Shown: positions 15,755-24,148 of the stretch, piece after piece
Layout: each line of letters opens with the position of its first letter
Position numbering within the stretch: position 1 is the stretch's first letter
Assembly (NCBI GenBank): GCA_002212985.1
Contig: NBMY01000087.1
Coordinates: forward strand, 1-35,243
Reading direction: 5' to 3'
Origin: Sphingobacteriales bacterium TSM_CSS
GTDB taxonomy: Bacteria > Bacteroidota > Bacteroidia > Chitinophagales > UBA2359
DNA length: 35,243 nucleotides
Notes under the pieces: generated by a model
What the model was told of the DNA's origin: nothing
Seen by the model: only the letters and a program-made list of their open reading frames with translations
Database searches by the model: none
Program-made: the position numbers and the translations under genes

Positions 15755-18499
15755 ATGCACTATTTACGTGTTTTCCAATTTTTTGCCGCTTTTCTTTTGC
15801 TTTCTTTATTGCATACCTATTCTGGGTATGCACAGGGTTGTGTTACGTTGTTTGGTGTAACGGCACCCAATGCCAACACCATAGAACCGGTAAGGATAGA
15901 TTCATTAGATGGCGACCTTGCAGTTGTTACCAGTATTCAAAGCAGCAGTTCGGCTTTGCAGGTGGCACCCGGTAGTTTTACCGTAAACAGCCTGCAGCAG
16001 GAACTTGTATTTTTACAATCTACCGCCGCCAATTCCAATATTAAAACGGTAAACGCCCTCAATGGCAACCCCGGCGCTACTTCGCCAAATGTGACCAACC
16101 TGCTGGAGTTTGAATATCATTGCGAAGCCGATAAACTCTATGCCCTTCAACGTGTAACCGTTACCAGCTACCGTGTGGTAGAGGTAAACCCTGCTACGGC
16201 AGGCACTACCCCCATCGGGGCGGTTATAAACCTGCCCGCCGGAAATACGCTGGCTGCAGGAATTTCTACCATCGATATTGTCGGTAACCGCTTCTTTTTC
16301 TTTAGCCATAACGGAGGTATTTATACGTTGCACGTAGCGCCCTTAGATGGTAGCGCGGCAACCAGTTTTTCGCTGTTGCCTTTTGAACCTGTTGATGCCG
16401 AGTTTAATGTGGTAACCGGCGAACTGCTCATTTTTACCGTAAGCCTGCAACTGGCTACCATTAACCCCGCCACCGGCGCTGCCAACCTGCAAGGCGTTGT
16501 TGCCGCTTCGCCCGTTTCGGTGCCGGTTAACAACGGCGCACTCGACCCCTTTACCAACCGCTATTTCTTTGTGGCCGAACAAACTGCCGGCAATTTTGCA
16601 CTTTACACTGTAAGCGCCCTAAATGCAGCACCAATAAACCCTCCTGTCTTGTTGCCCGCCCCCGTAAGCAGTCTTACCGCATCGGTTCCCTGCCAGGCAC
16701 AGGCCGATTTTAGTTCAGATAACTCCTGCTTAGGTGCAAATACCCAGTTTACCGACCTCTCTGTGGGTGCCGGTCAATGGAACTGGAATTTTGGCGACCC
16801 CGCATCGGGCGCTGCCAATACTTCTACACAGCAAAACCCCAATCACCTTTTCTCTTCGGCCGGCACCTATACCGTTACGCTTAACGTAAGCGGTTGTGTG
16901 GGTGTGAGTTCTGTTACCAAAAATGTAACTATTGTAGCGCCTCCCACAGCCAATTTCCCCGCCGATACGCTTAATACCTGCACCGGCATAGTAAGCGCAC
17001 AAAGCTACCCGGGCGCTACCTACTTCTGGATTACCGGTGCCACTACCACCCAAATTACCGCCACCGTTGATGCCATGTATTGGGTGGACATTACCCTTTC
17101 GGGCTGTACCGTGCGCGACAGCATTTACGTAAACGTTGATGCCTCAGCCGGCAGTTCGCAAATATGGAATACCGATGTGTTAACCTATTGCCAGGGCGAA
17201 CCTGTTACCCTTACCACCGGCATTAGCGGTGCTACGGCTTACCTGTGGAGTACCGGCGCTGCCACGCCCACGCTTAATGTAACCGCGCCGGGTTTATACA
17301 GCGTAACCGTTTCTAACGGACCCTGTGTTACCACCGATGCCGTAACGGTTGATTTTGCCCCGCAGCCCACGGTAAATCTGGGACCCGATGCCACCATTTG
17401 CGGCACAAGCTATGTTATTGACCCTGCTATAAGTACGCCCGGGTTGGTTTATGAATGGTCTAACGGCTCGGCATTACCTACCTTTACCGCAACCCAAACC
17501 GGGGTTTATTCGGTAACGGTATCGCTGGGTGCCTGCTCCGATGCCGATACGCTTGCCCTTAACCTTATACCTTTGGTTGCCCCAAACCTTGGCGGCGATA
17601 CGCTGCTGGTTTGTGAAAATACCCCACTTACCCTCGATGCAACCATATCGGGTGTGCCGGGGGTAGTTTACCAATGGAGTACCGGCGCCAATACGCCTAC
17701 GCTTGCCGTTACGGGCAATCAATCGGGCTTGTATTGGGTACAGGTTTCGGCCGCTTCCTGCTCGGTAGCCGATTCGGTACAGGTAATTTTCAGCCCTGCC
17801 ATTTCGTTCAGTTTAGGCGGCAATCAGGATCTGTGCCAGGGCAATACTCTAACCCTTGATGCCGGGGCAGCCGTTAATGCCGCCTACACCTGGAGCAACG
17901 GACAAACCACCCAACAAATAACCGTTTCCGATGGCGGCACTTACACCGTAACCGTAACCAACGGCGGCTGTACCCAAACCGATGCGGCAACCGTTACCCT
18001 GCGCACCCCCGCTGCCATTAATCTGGGTGAAAACCTGAGCGTATGCACCCTGCTGAACGAAAGCATTACCCTTAATGCAGGTGAAGGCAGCAGCTACCTG
18101 TGGCAACCCGATGGGCAAACCACGCCCGAAATAACCGTTTCGCAGCCCGGCACGTACTCGGTAACGGTTACCGATGCCTTTGGTTGCAGCGCATCGGCAC
18201 AGGCAGCAGTGGCATCGGTATGTAAATCGGCGTTGGTATTTCCTACCGCTTTTTCGCCCAACAATGATGGCGAAAACGATATTTTTCTGCCTTTTGCCCA
18301 GTTTATTGACACCTACGAGTTTAAAATCTACAACCGATGGGGAAAATTGCTCTATGAAAGCGACGAAATCGACGACGGCTGGGACGGAACCCAAAACGGC
18401 GAAGTACAACCCATTGGCGTATATGTTTGGTATGCCGTTTATACCGATGAAAGCGGCACACAAACTACCGCACAGGGCAATGTTACCCTTATAAGGTAA
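15755..18499 (+). CDS. Large secreted adhesin-like protein with PKD, tandem Ig-like repeats and type B (gliding-associated) T9SS sorting domain
   Basis: A 914-residue surface protein. After the signal peptide (YLRVFQFFAAFLLLSLLHTY region) comes a beta-rich, propeller-like segment to about residue 310, then one PKD domain (about 312-397, WNWNFGDP). About six tandem repeats of some 70-85 residues follow (to about 825), each with a motif like YLWSTGAxTPTLxV and GxYSVTVSxGxC. It ends in a gliding motility-associated C-terminal domain (LVFPTAFSPNNDGENDIF, YEFKIYNRWGKLLYES, GWDGTQNG, PIGVYVWYAVY). Type B domains mark T9SS substrates that, like SprB, can be linked to the cell surface. The true ATG is at 15755; an upstream TTG is in frame but not convincing. 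Ligand unknown. Confidence 0.93.
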   Translation: MHYLRVFQFFAAFLLLSLLHTYSGYAQGCVTLFGVTAPNANTIEPVRIDSLDGDLAVVTSIQSSSSALQVAPGSFTVNSLQQELVFLQSTAANSNIKTVNALNGNPGATSPNVTNLLEFEYHCEADKLYALQRVTVTSYRVVEVNPATAGTTPIGAVINLPAGNTLAAGISTIDIVGNRFFFFSHNGGIYTLHVAPLDGSAATSFSLLPFEPVDAEFNVVTGELLIFTVSLQLATINPATGAANLQGVVAASPVSVPVNNGALDPFTNRYFFVAEQTAGNFALYTVSALNAAPINPPVLLPAPVSSLTASVPCQAQADFSSDNSCLGANTQFTDLSVGAGQWNWNFGDPASGAANTSTQQNPNHLFSSAGTYTVTLNVSGCVGVSSVTKNVTIVAPPTANFPADTLNTCTGIVSAQSYPGATYFWITGATTTQITATVDAMYWVDITLSGCTVRDSIYVNVDASAGSSQIWNTDVLTYCQGEPVTLTTGISGATAYLWSTGAATPTLNVTAPGLYSVTVSNGPCVTTDAVTVDFAPQPTVNLGPDATICGTSYVIDPAISTPGLVYEWSNGSALPTFTATQTGVYSVTVSLGACSDADTLALNLIPLVAPNLGGDTLLVCENTPLTLDATISGVPGVVYQWSTGANTPTLAVTGNQSGLYWVQVSAASCSVADSVQVIFSPAISFSLGGNQDLCQGNTLTLDAGAAVNAAYTWSNGQTTQQITVSDGGTYTVTVTNGGCTQTDAATVTLRTPAAINLGENLSVCTLLNESITLNAGEGSSYLWQPDGQTTPEITVSQPGTYSVTVTDAFGCSASAQAAVASVCKSALVFPTAFSPNNDGENDIFLPFAQFIDTYEFKIYNRWGKLLYESDEIDDGWDGTQNGEVQPIGVYVWYAVYTDESGTQTTAQGNVTLIR

Positions 18500-18534
18500 A
18501 ACCGGCAATTAGTCTTTCTTTTGTTACCTGCCGG

Positions 18535-18564
18535 TTGCCTGTTAACCGATAGCATGTAATTTTG
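18535..18564 (+). promoter_or_regulatory. Bacteroidota promoter (TTG, 19 bases, TAATTTTG) for the SDR-family gene
   Basis: TTG at 18535-18537 and TAATTTTG at 18557-18564 with the ideal 19-base spacer. The predicted start leaves a leader of about 35 bases to the ATG at 18605. The -33 box overlaps an inverted repeat (AACCGGCA 18500-18507 / TGCCGGTT 18529-18536) that may be the 3' hairpin of the preceding gene. Confidence 0.65.
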
Positions 18565-18604
18565 CAGGGGGAAAGGATTTACTTATTGATAATTTTTGCA
18601 AACT

Positions 18605-19534
18605 ATGAGTGAACTGCATGTAATTTTTGGCACTGGCCCTTTGGGTCGCTACACTGCCGAAGCGCTGTTGCAAGAAGGGCATTTGGTGAAATTAATAAAC
18701 CGCACCGGCAAAATGGAACTTCCGCCGACGGGTGCAGAGGTAATAAAGGCAGATGCCCTTAATACCAACGAAATTATCCTTATAACCAAAGGGGCGAAAA
18801 CTATTTACCAATGTGCCCAGCCACCTTATCACCAATGGAAAGAAGCATTTCCTGCCTTGCAAAAAGCCATTTTAAAAGTTGCCGCCGAAAACGGGGTCAA
18901 ACTTGTAGCAGCCGAAAACCTGTATATGTATGGCAATACAAATGGCAAACCCATGACGGAAGCCACACCCTATAACCCCTGCTCCAAAAAAGGAAAAATT
19001 CGAACCGAAATGACAAATGCATTGTTTGCAGCGTATAAACGGGTCGATGCGGAAGTAGCGGCAGTAAGAGGGAGCGATTTTTTCGGCCCGTGGGAGCCTA
19101 TTAACGGCGATATGATTTTTAAAGCAGCCCTGCAACATAAAACTATTAATATGTTGGGCAATTTAGAGCAGCCGCACACCTTTACGTATGTAAAAGATTT
19201 TGGAAAAGCGCTTGCCATAGCTGGCACCCATGAACAGGCAACCGGTAAGGTATGGCATGTGCCATCCGGCCGTGCTTATACTCAAAAGGAACTGCTCAAA
19301 TTGCTCTCAGAACAGTTGGGTTATGAGGTAAAGGGGCGGGGTGCGGGCAAGTTTATGTTAAGTTTCATCGGGCTGTTTAACCCCGGCGTCCAAGAGGTGG
19401 TGGAAATGCTGTATGAATTTACCGGCCCGTTTATTATGGATGCAACAGCTATGGAAGCAACTTTCGGCTTAAAGCCTACTCCCATGGAGCAAAGAATTGC
19501 CGAAACATTAGAATGGGCAAGGGCTAAGCAGTAA
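18605..19534 (+). CDS. NAD(P)-dependent epimerase/dehydratase-like protein (atypical SDR)
   Basis: A 309-residue protein with an N-terminal nucleotide-binding motif VIFGTGPLGRYTAEALLQEG (variant of GxxGxxG), a second strand ending LINRT, and an extended-SDR-like body (NLYMYGNTNGKPMTEATPYN, DFFGPWEPINGDMIF, HTFTYVKDFGKAL, WHVPSGRAYTQKELLKLLSE). A YxxxK-type catalytic pair is not clear: the usual tyrosine region reads NLYMYG with no lysine four residues on. It is therefore probably an atypical SDR that may bind NAD(P) without classical dehydrogenase chemistry. It is a single-gene unit behind its own promoter. The ATG at 18605 is chosen over an in-frame TTG at 18596. Confidence 0.85.
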   Translation: MSELHVIFGTGPLGRYTAEALLQEGHLVKLINRTGKMELPPTGAEVIKADALNTNEIILITKGAKTIYQCAQPPYHQWKEAFPALQKAILKVAAENGVKLVAAENLYMYGNTNGKPMTEATPYNPCSKKGKIRTEMTNALFAAYKRVDAEVAAVRGSDFFGPWEPINGDMIFKAALQHKTINMLGNLEQPHTFTYVKDFGKALAIAGTHEQATGKVWHVPSGRAYTQKELLKLLSEQLGYEVKGRGAGKFMLSFIGLFNPGVQEVVEMLYEFTGPFIMDATAMEATFGLKPTPMEQRIAETLEWARAKQ

Positions 19535-19600
19535 GCAAATTGTCCTGCCGCCGGCAATACCGCAACGGGGTGTGGTTGGAAAAAGTTGCTACAGTTTTAT

Positions 19601-20094
19601 TTAAAGCCCGTATTCTTTTTTGAGGGGCATAAGGGCTTTGGCATTGCTCATGGCATCATCTAAAGGGTTATGAGTGTTGGTTATTTTTTATGTGTTTAGA
19701 ATTTTGAAAGGTGTATTTTACCAGCCCCTTGTACAAACTGCCAAGGTTTTGCGAACTGTGCCCAAAAGGATTGGAGCCGGTAAAATGGTGTAAATACCAG
19801 CAAACATACATCCAGTCAAAACCGTTGTTGTCGCTTATAAACACCGGCCCGGTCTTTGCAGGATTGCAATGCCCATTGGCTAAACCATAACCGGCTCTTC
19901 AAACTGTAAAGTATCCTACCTGCCAAAACCCGAAACAGCCGGTGTTTCGGGTATAAAGTTATCCGAAATGGGTTTCAGGCAGGCAAGAAAAGTAGGGAGT
20001 AAAGGTTCGGTAACCAATACAGCGCCCAAAGCAATCATAGAAAAACTACCCGGTAAGGGACGTCGGTTTCAACATCTACCATAATGTAAGCCAT
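19601..20094 (-). pseudogene. Decayed 3'-5' exonuclease (DEDD/DnaQ-like) gene
   Basis: Read on the minus strand, fragments spread over shifting frames line up as one exonuclease. They are MAYIMVDVETDVP (the first acidic motif), then after a frame shift FSMIALGAVLVTEPLLPTF and LACLKPISDNFIPETPAVSG followed by a stop. Then come PVFISDNNGFDWMYVCWYLH, HFTGSNPFGHSSQNLGSLYK and, after another shift, THNPLDDAMSNAKALM and KKEYGL before TAA at 19601-19603. There are at least two frame shifts, internal stops and a short deletion between VSGFGR and PVFISDN. The order of pieces matches a short Bacteroidota exonuclease family. It is not expressible as a whole. Confidence 0.8.
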
Positions 20095-20564
20095 ATCAAC
20101 TAGTCCTGTTCGACATCGGAACACCCATTCCTGAAATTGTACACAAATAGCCAGAGCCTTAGTTTCTGCTTTATCAATAAGAGTGACCTATAATCTAAAA
20201 AAATAAAAGTAAACTATTTTTGCCATATATTATCTGATGCGCAAAAAGACAAAGCACATGCTTTCCCCAATTGAACTCTTGCCAATAGCAAGGCCTTCTG
20301 TCAATGGCAAAGGAAGTGCTTTTTTTCAATAAGTTAACCCGCAGATTTGGGCAAGTGGTTTGTCTTAACTATAAACCTTTGAAATAAGCCGAAGAAGGTT
20401 AGGTGGGGAATATAAAAACGATGCTGCGTATTGTGGTGCTGCCATTTTGAAATGATCTTAAATTTACCACACGGAAAGGGGCGAAGATAGTGTGAAACGC
20501 CTGAAATGGCAGCAGTGCATAAACGGTCGAAATGTTTATCTTTGTATATTTTAATAGGTTGGCA
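20095..20564. other. Intergenic region with a doubtful 31-codon frame
   Basis: Mostly AT-rich and without convincing genes. A plus-strand -7-like TATTTTTG (20215-20222) precedes an ATG at 20237 that opens a 31-codon frame (MRKKTKHMLSPIELLPIARP...) ending at 20332. A second TATCTTTG at 20537-20544 points into the 3' end of the DUF1573 gene. Neither has a matching TTG box. These may be leftovers of lost genes. Confidence 0.35.
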
Positions 20565-21338
20565 TTACTCGCCCGTTTCTTTGGGTTCTTCCTCTTTCAG
20601 CATATTTTCGGTAAGCACCAGCCCTTTCAGCACTACGTGGTAAGTGGCGGGGCTTGCATTGGTTTGAATGGTAACGGTTTTGGTTTGGGAGCCAATTTTG
20701 CCGGTACTGTCGTATTTGACCAAAATTGAACTGGTTTCGCCGGGTGCTATTGGTTCCATGGGTATTTGGGGAATGGTACAGCCGCAACTGCTGTTGGCAT
20801 CATGTATAATAAGCGGGGCAGCGCCGGTGTTGGTAAATTTAAACTCATGCTGTACCTTGGCACCGGTTACAATGGAACCAAAATCATAACTGGTATTTTC
20901 AAAAGTCATCACCGCCTTATTGGCCGGGGAGCCTGAAGCCTTATCTCTTGATGCAGTAGCACGCATGGGGTTATCTGCCTCTTGCTCTGCCAAATTGACT
21001 CCGTTGCCCAAATCTTTTTTTATGGTTGCAGCATGACCGTTTGCCCCGGGTGTTTTTTCTCCCGAATGCGTGGTTGTTGCTGTAGTGATATCATCAGGCA
21101 TGTTGGCAGTTGCCAGACTTGAATCGGCAGGAGCATTAGAAGCAGCATCACTTTCAGGAGTAAGATCTTTATATTCCTGCTCTTGCAGTGCTGTTTCCGT
21201 TTTTCCGGCAGGCTTCAATTTTTGGGATTTGCTGTTTTTTGAAACTGTTGTACCTTCATCAGATACGTTGCAGGCAACCATCCATATACAGGCTGTTGCA
21301 ACAGCCATCGTTTGCAGTAATTTTAGTGCGCTTTGCAT
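20565..21338 (-). CDS. DUF1573 domain lipoprotein
   Basis: A 257-residue protein with a lipoprotein signal (WMVAC, C23). A low-complexity Ser/Thr/Ala/Lys-rich linker runs from about residue 25 to 145. A C-terminal DUF1573 immunoglobulin-like domain follows (about 150-245): FENTSYDFGSIVTGAKVQHE, FKFTNTGAAPLIIHDANSSC, GCTIPQIPMEPIAPGETSSI. The SSCGCT pair is the family hallmark. DUF1573 proteins are abundant envelope proteins of Bacteroidota with no defined activity. The long linker suggests the domain is held away from the membrane. A -7 element lies at 21357-21364. Confidence 0.9.
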   Translation of the reverse strand: MQSALKLLQTMAVATACIWMVACNVSDEGTTVSKNSKSQKLKPAGKTETALQEQEYKDLTPESDAASNAPADSSLATANMPDDITTATTTHSGEKTPGANGHAATIKKDLGNGVNLAEQEADNPMRATASRDKASGSPANKAVMTFENTSYDFGSIVTGAKVQHEFKFTNTGAAPLIIHDANSSCGCTIPQIPMEPIAPGETSSILVKYDSTGKIGSQTKTVTIQTNASPATYHVVLKGLVLTENMLKEEEPKETGE

Positions 21339-21714
21339 ATGCAGGCAAATAAGTCACAAAGGTAGTGTTTATGTGCGAAAGCACACCATAAACCCGGCTT
21401 ATTTTGTTTTGCCCATGCGCAAGAACCGCCTTAATGAACAGAAAACAACTGTTCTGTTACCTTAAAAGGGGTTAGTTTTATGCAAATTTGGGGGCGGGTT
21501 TAGCCTTAATTGCAGTTGAATAACAAAATAGAAAAACAATTTACCAAACCCTTGTAGCAGACAGTTTTTCTTAAATAATTGATAACCAGCTATTTAAATT
21601 TTAAGAAATAAAAAATTTAAAAAGTGTAAAAAATACACGAACTAAAATGTAAAACATTTGGTTTAGCTAAGTGTAATTAATACACTAAAAAAAACAGCAC
21701 AAAAATTTACAGCT
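21339..21714. other. AT-rich intergenic region
   Basis: Between the divergent DUF1573 and hydrolase genes. Apart from the DUF1573 -7 box it holds only a small inverted repeat GAACAG/CTGTTC (21436-21441, 21449-21454). The last 150 bases are very AT-rich, consistent with promoter DNA, but no consensus promoter was found for the rightward gene. Confidence 0.45.
21357..21364 (-). promoter_or_regulatory. -7 element (TACCTTTG) for the DUF1573 gene
   Basis: Minus-strand TACCTTTG matches TAnnTTTG, 18 bases before the ATG at 21338. The expected -33 TTG is not exact. Confidence 0.4.
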
Positions 21715-22506
21715 ATGAGAAAGAAAAATGCACTTTTGGTAATTGATGCGCAGTACGATTTTTGCCACCCTAACGGTGCCTTGTATGTGCCCGGAGCCGA
21801 AAAAGACATGGTAAAACTGCACGACTTTATTCTGAAAAACAGCCGCTTTATTGACCACATTTGTGTTACCCTCGACTCGCACCCGGTAAACGACATTTCG
21901 CACCCTGGTTTTTGGATGGATAAAGACGGTAATTTTCCGCCGCCGTTTACCCAAATTACCTTAGCCGATATTCATGCCGGTAAATGGACACCCCGTTTCT
22001 CGCCCAATGAAGCTATTAAGTATGTTGCCGAACTGGAATCACAAGGGCAGTTTCCCCACTTTATTTGGCCCGAACATTGCCTTATCGGGTCAAAAGGTGC
22101 TTCGTTGCACGACGAACTGATGAGCGCGCTTGTAAGCTGGACCCGAGCCGGAAAATGGTATCAGGCCGTAACCAAAGGCACTTACCCCCTTACCGAACAT
22201 TTTGGTATTTTTATGGCACAAATACCGGTTCCCGACCGTCCTGAAACCCAACTCAACCAAAACTTAATTCATACCCTCGAAAACTACCAGCATGTTTTCT
22301 TAGCCGGCGAAGCAAAATCGCATTGTGTGGCCACCAGTCTGAAACAAGCTATGGATTATGCGCCCACCCTGGCAAAAAAACTGGTAGTAATAGAAGACAT
22401 TATGTCTGATGTGCCGGGTTTGGGGCACTTAGGGCAGCCTATTTACGAAGCGGCCCGTAAACAGGGTATTATCTTTTCCAAAGCCGCCGATATAGTGTTG
22501 GATTAA
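21715..22506 (+). CDS. Cysteine hydrolase of the isochorismatase/nicotinamidase family
   Basis: A 263-residue cytoplasmic enzyme of the isochorismatase-like fold. The catalytic triad is intact: D11 in LLVIDAQYDF, K154 in AVTKGTYP and C204 in AKSHCVATS. A metal-site-like DSHP is at 54-57, as in nicotinamidases (PncA). It is longer than typical PncA (about 210 residues) because of an insertion between about residues 60 and 130, so nicotinamide deamidation is plausible but not proven. A strong terminator follows, so it is separate from the downstream vWA/phosphatase/kinase genes. Confidence 0.85.
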   Translation: MRKKNALLVIDAQYDFCHPNGALYVPGAEKDMVKLHDFILKNSRFIDHICVTLDSHPVNDISHPGFWMDKDGNFPPPFTQITLADIHAGKWTPRFSPNEAIKYVAELESQGQFPHFIWPEHCLIGSKGASLHDELMSALVSWTRAGKWYQAVTKGTYPLTEHFGIFMAQIPVPDRPETQLNQNLIHTLENYQHVFLAGEAKSHCVATSLKQAMDYAPTLAKKLVVIEDIMSDVPGLGHLGQPIYEAARKQGIIFSKAADIVLD

Positions 22507-22554
22507 CACCTGCACTTGCAGTTTCGCCTTTTTTAATGTAATTTATTTACTATG

Positions 22555-22604
22555 CCGCAGGGGTAAGGCCCTGTGCTGAAATGCCTTTGCCTCTGCGGTT
22601 TTTG
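22555..22604 (+). terminator. Terminator after the nicotinamidase-like gene
   Basis: CCGCAG (22555-22560) pairs with CTGCGG (22593-22598). The stem continues imperfectly inward (GGGGTAAGGC with GCCTTTGCC) and is followed by TTTTTG. Confidence 0.7.
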
Positions 22605-22665
22605 AACAGCCTTTTATGCTGCTTCTTCCTTTTCAAAATTAATTTACTGTAAAATTTTAAAAAGT

Positions 22666-23346
22666 ATGCAAAACTTTAATTTTAACGACGTTGATTTTAA
22701 CCTCAGCTACAACAATTTTAATCCAGAAGACATACAGGTTGACGAAACCGTAAATGCTGTGTTGGTAGTAGATGTTTCGCCTTCGGTGGCCGGTTACATA
22801 AATGAGCTTAACCATGCCCTTAATGATTTTACCACTGCCATGCAACAATCACATATAGCCGACCGTCTGCTGGTTTCGGTTGTGGAATTTTGCGAAAAAG
22901 TTAAGGTAAAAAGCGGGTTTCAGCCCGTAGCGCAGTTGCCATCTTTCTTATTTAAACCAACCGGTGGCGGTACTGCTCTGTACGATGCTGCTTTGCAGGG
23001 GTTAAAAATGGCACTCGATTATCGGAACAATCTGGAGGCATCGGGTGTAAACACCAAAACCCTGCTGTTTATTATTACCGACGGCGAAGACAATAGTTCG
23101 GTACATGGTGCCGGTGAAGTTAAAAATACCCTGCAACAGGTGCTGGCAAACGAGCGAAATGCCTTTTCTTTTGTAAGTGTATTGTTTGGCGTAGGCAATG
23201 CCGCATCTTTCGGGCTGGCGCAAAGAGAAATGGGCATTCAGCATTTGGCAAAAGTTGGCACTTCGGGTGCCGAAATTAAACGCATGATTGGCTTTATAAG
23301 CCGTTCTGTTTCGAGTGCGGCTGCCAATGCTCCCATTACCTTTTAA
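22666..23346 (+). CDS. TerY/YegL-like von Willebrand A domain protein
   Basis: A 226-residue single vWA domain protein. The metal-ion-dependent adhesion site is complete: D36-x-S38-x-S40 (VVDVSPS), T103 in GGGTALYD and D139 in IITDGEDN. There is no signal peptide or membrane segment, so it acts in the cytoplasm. It is the first of three same-strand genes encoding vWA, PP2C phosphatase and kinase, the TerY-P triad described for tellurium-resistance-associated systems and matching E. coli yegL, yegK, yegI. In that scheme the vWA protein is the scaffold or target controlled by phosphorylation; its exact role here is inference. Confidence 0.9.
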   Translation: MQNFNFNDVDFNLSYNNFNPEDIQVDETVNAVLVVDVSPSVAGYINELNHALNDFTTAMQQSHIADRLLVSVVEFCEKVKVKSGFQPVAQLPSFLFKPTGGGTALYDAALQGLKMALDYRNNLEASGVNTKTLLFIITDGEDNSSVHGAGEVKNTLQQVLANERNAFSFVSVLFGVGNAASFGLAQREMGIQHLAKVGTSGAEIKRMIGFISRSVSSAAANAPITF

Positions 23347-23361
23347 CATTGTTATTGCCCT

Positions 23362-23387
23362 CGGCGGGCAGTTCCCCCTGCCCGCCG
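23362..23387 (+). promoter_or_regulatory. GC-rich intercistronic hairpin inside the triad operon
   Basis: A 10-bp perfect stem CGGCGGGCAG / CTGCCCGCCG (23362-23371 with 23378-23387) and a 6-base loop. It lies 15 bases after the vWA stop and 20 bases before the phosphatase ATG. There is no T run, so it is unlikely to be a full terminator. It may stabilise the vWA mRNA end or lower downstream expression. Confidence 0.6.
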
Positions 23388-23407
23388 CTTTAAAACTTAA
23401 AATAAAA

Positions 23408-24136
23408 ATGAATATTTATTCTACAGTTCAGAGAGGTTTTGAACATAAACTGTATTGCGAAGATGCCGCCGGTTTCTGGCAGCCACTGCCCGGGTTAACC
23501 GTGGCTGTGGTTTCCGATGGTTGTTCGGGAGGCAGTAATTCGCATTTTGCATCAGCATTAACGGTTAAAATAATAGGCAAAATAGTTAATTCCATGTTGC
23601 CTTATTTGCCAGCTTCAGCCTCCGGAACAGGCGGCTTTATCTTGCAGCAGTTTATGCAGGAACTCTTAACGGTAAAACAAGCGCTTTGCCTTGAAACCGG
23701 CGAAATACTGGCTACTCTTTTACTGGCAGTTGTTTACCGCAATACCGTATGGATAGCCGCTCTTGGCGATGGGGTTATTGCCATTGACGGGGATGTAACC
23801 GAATTAAACCACCAAAACACTCCCGATTACCCAGCCTACCATTTACATAAATCCAAAGAAGAACAAACATATTACCTGTTTAAGCAGGTTTTTCAGCAAA
23901 CCGGCTTTACCCAATTTGCCATTGCTACCGATGGAATATTGAGTTTTACCTCTTCACAGCAAATGCCCGCACCGGCAAGCAATGAACCGGTTATAACCTA
24001 TTTGCTAAAAGACAACGGTCTGCAAACCACGCAAAGCATGTTATCGCGCAAGTGCAACCTCTTGTACAGCAAACATGGGCTATTGCCTGCCGATGACGTG
24101 GCAGTTATAAAGATAATAAACCGGGTTAATTCTTAA
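23408..24136 (+). CDS. PP2C-type protein phosphatase (YegK-like)
   Basis: A 242-residue metal-dependent Ser/Thr phosphatase. PP2C hallmarks in order: YCEDAAG (residues 16-22), AVVSDGCSGG (D37 and G38), ILATLLLAVV, WIAALGDGVIA, FAIATDGIL and DDVAVIKI (D229-D230). This is the compact PP2C_2-type domain. The ATG at 23408 is used; the frame extends upstream into the hairpin region, where the sequence is not protein-like. It sits between the vWA and kinase genes, 12 bases before the latter, so it presumably reverses the kinase's phosphorylation. Confidence 0.88.
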   Translation: MNIYSTVQRGFEHKLYCEDAAGFWQPLPGLTVAVVSDGCSGGSNSHFASALTVKIIGKIVNSMLPYLPASASGTGGFILQQFMQELLTVKQALCLETGEILATLLLAVVYRNTVWIAALGDGVIAIDGDVTELNHQNTPDYPAYHLHKSKEEQTYYLFKQVFQQTGFTQFAIATDGILSFTSSQQMPAPASNEPVITYLLKDNGLQTTQSMLSRKCNLLYSKHGLLPADDVAVIKIINRVNS

Positions 24137-24148
24137 CAAAATCAAGCC

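Noticed and set aside
17849..18508. 219-codon minus-strand frame
   Set aside because: Antisense shadow of the Ig-like repeats and sorting domain of the 914-residue surface protein.
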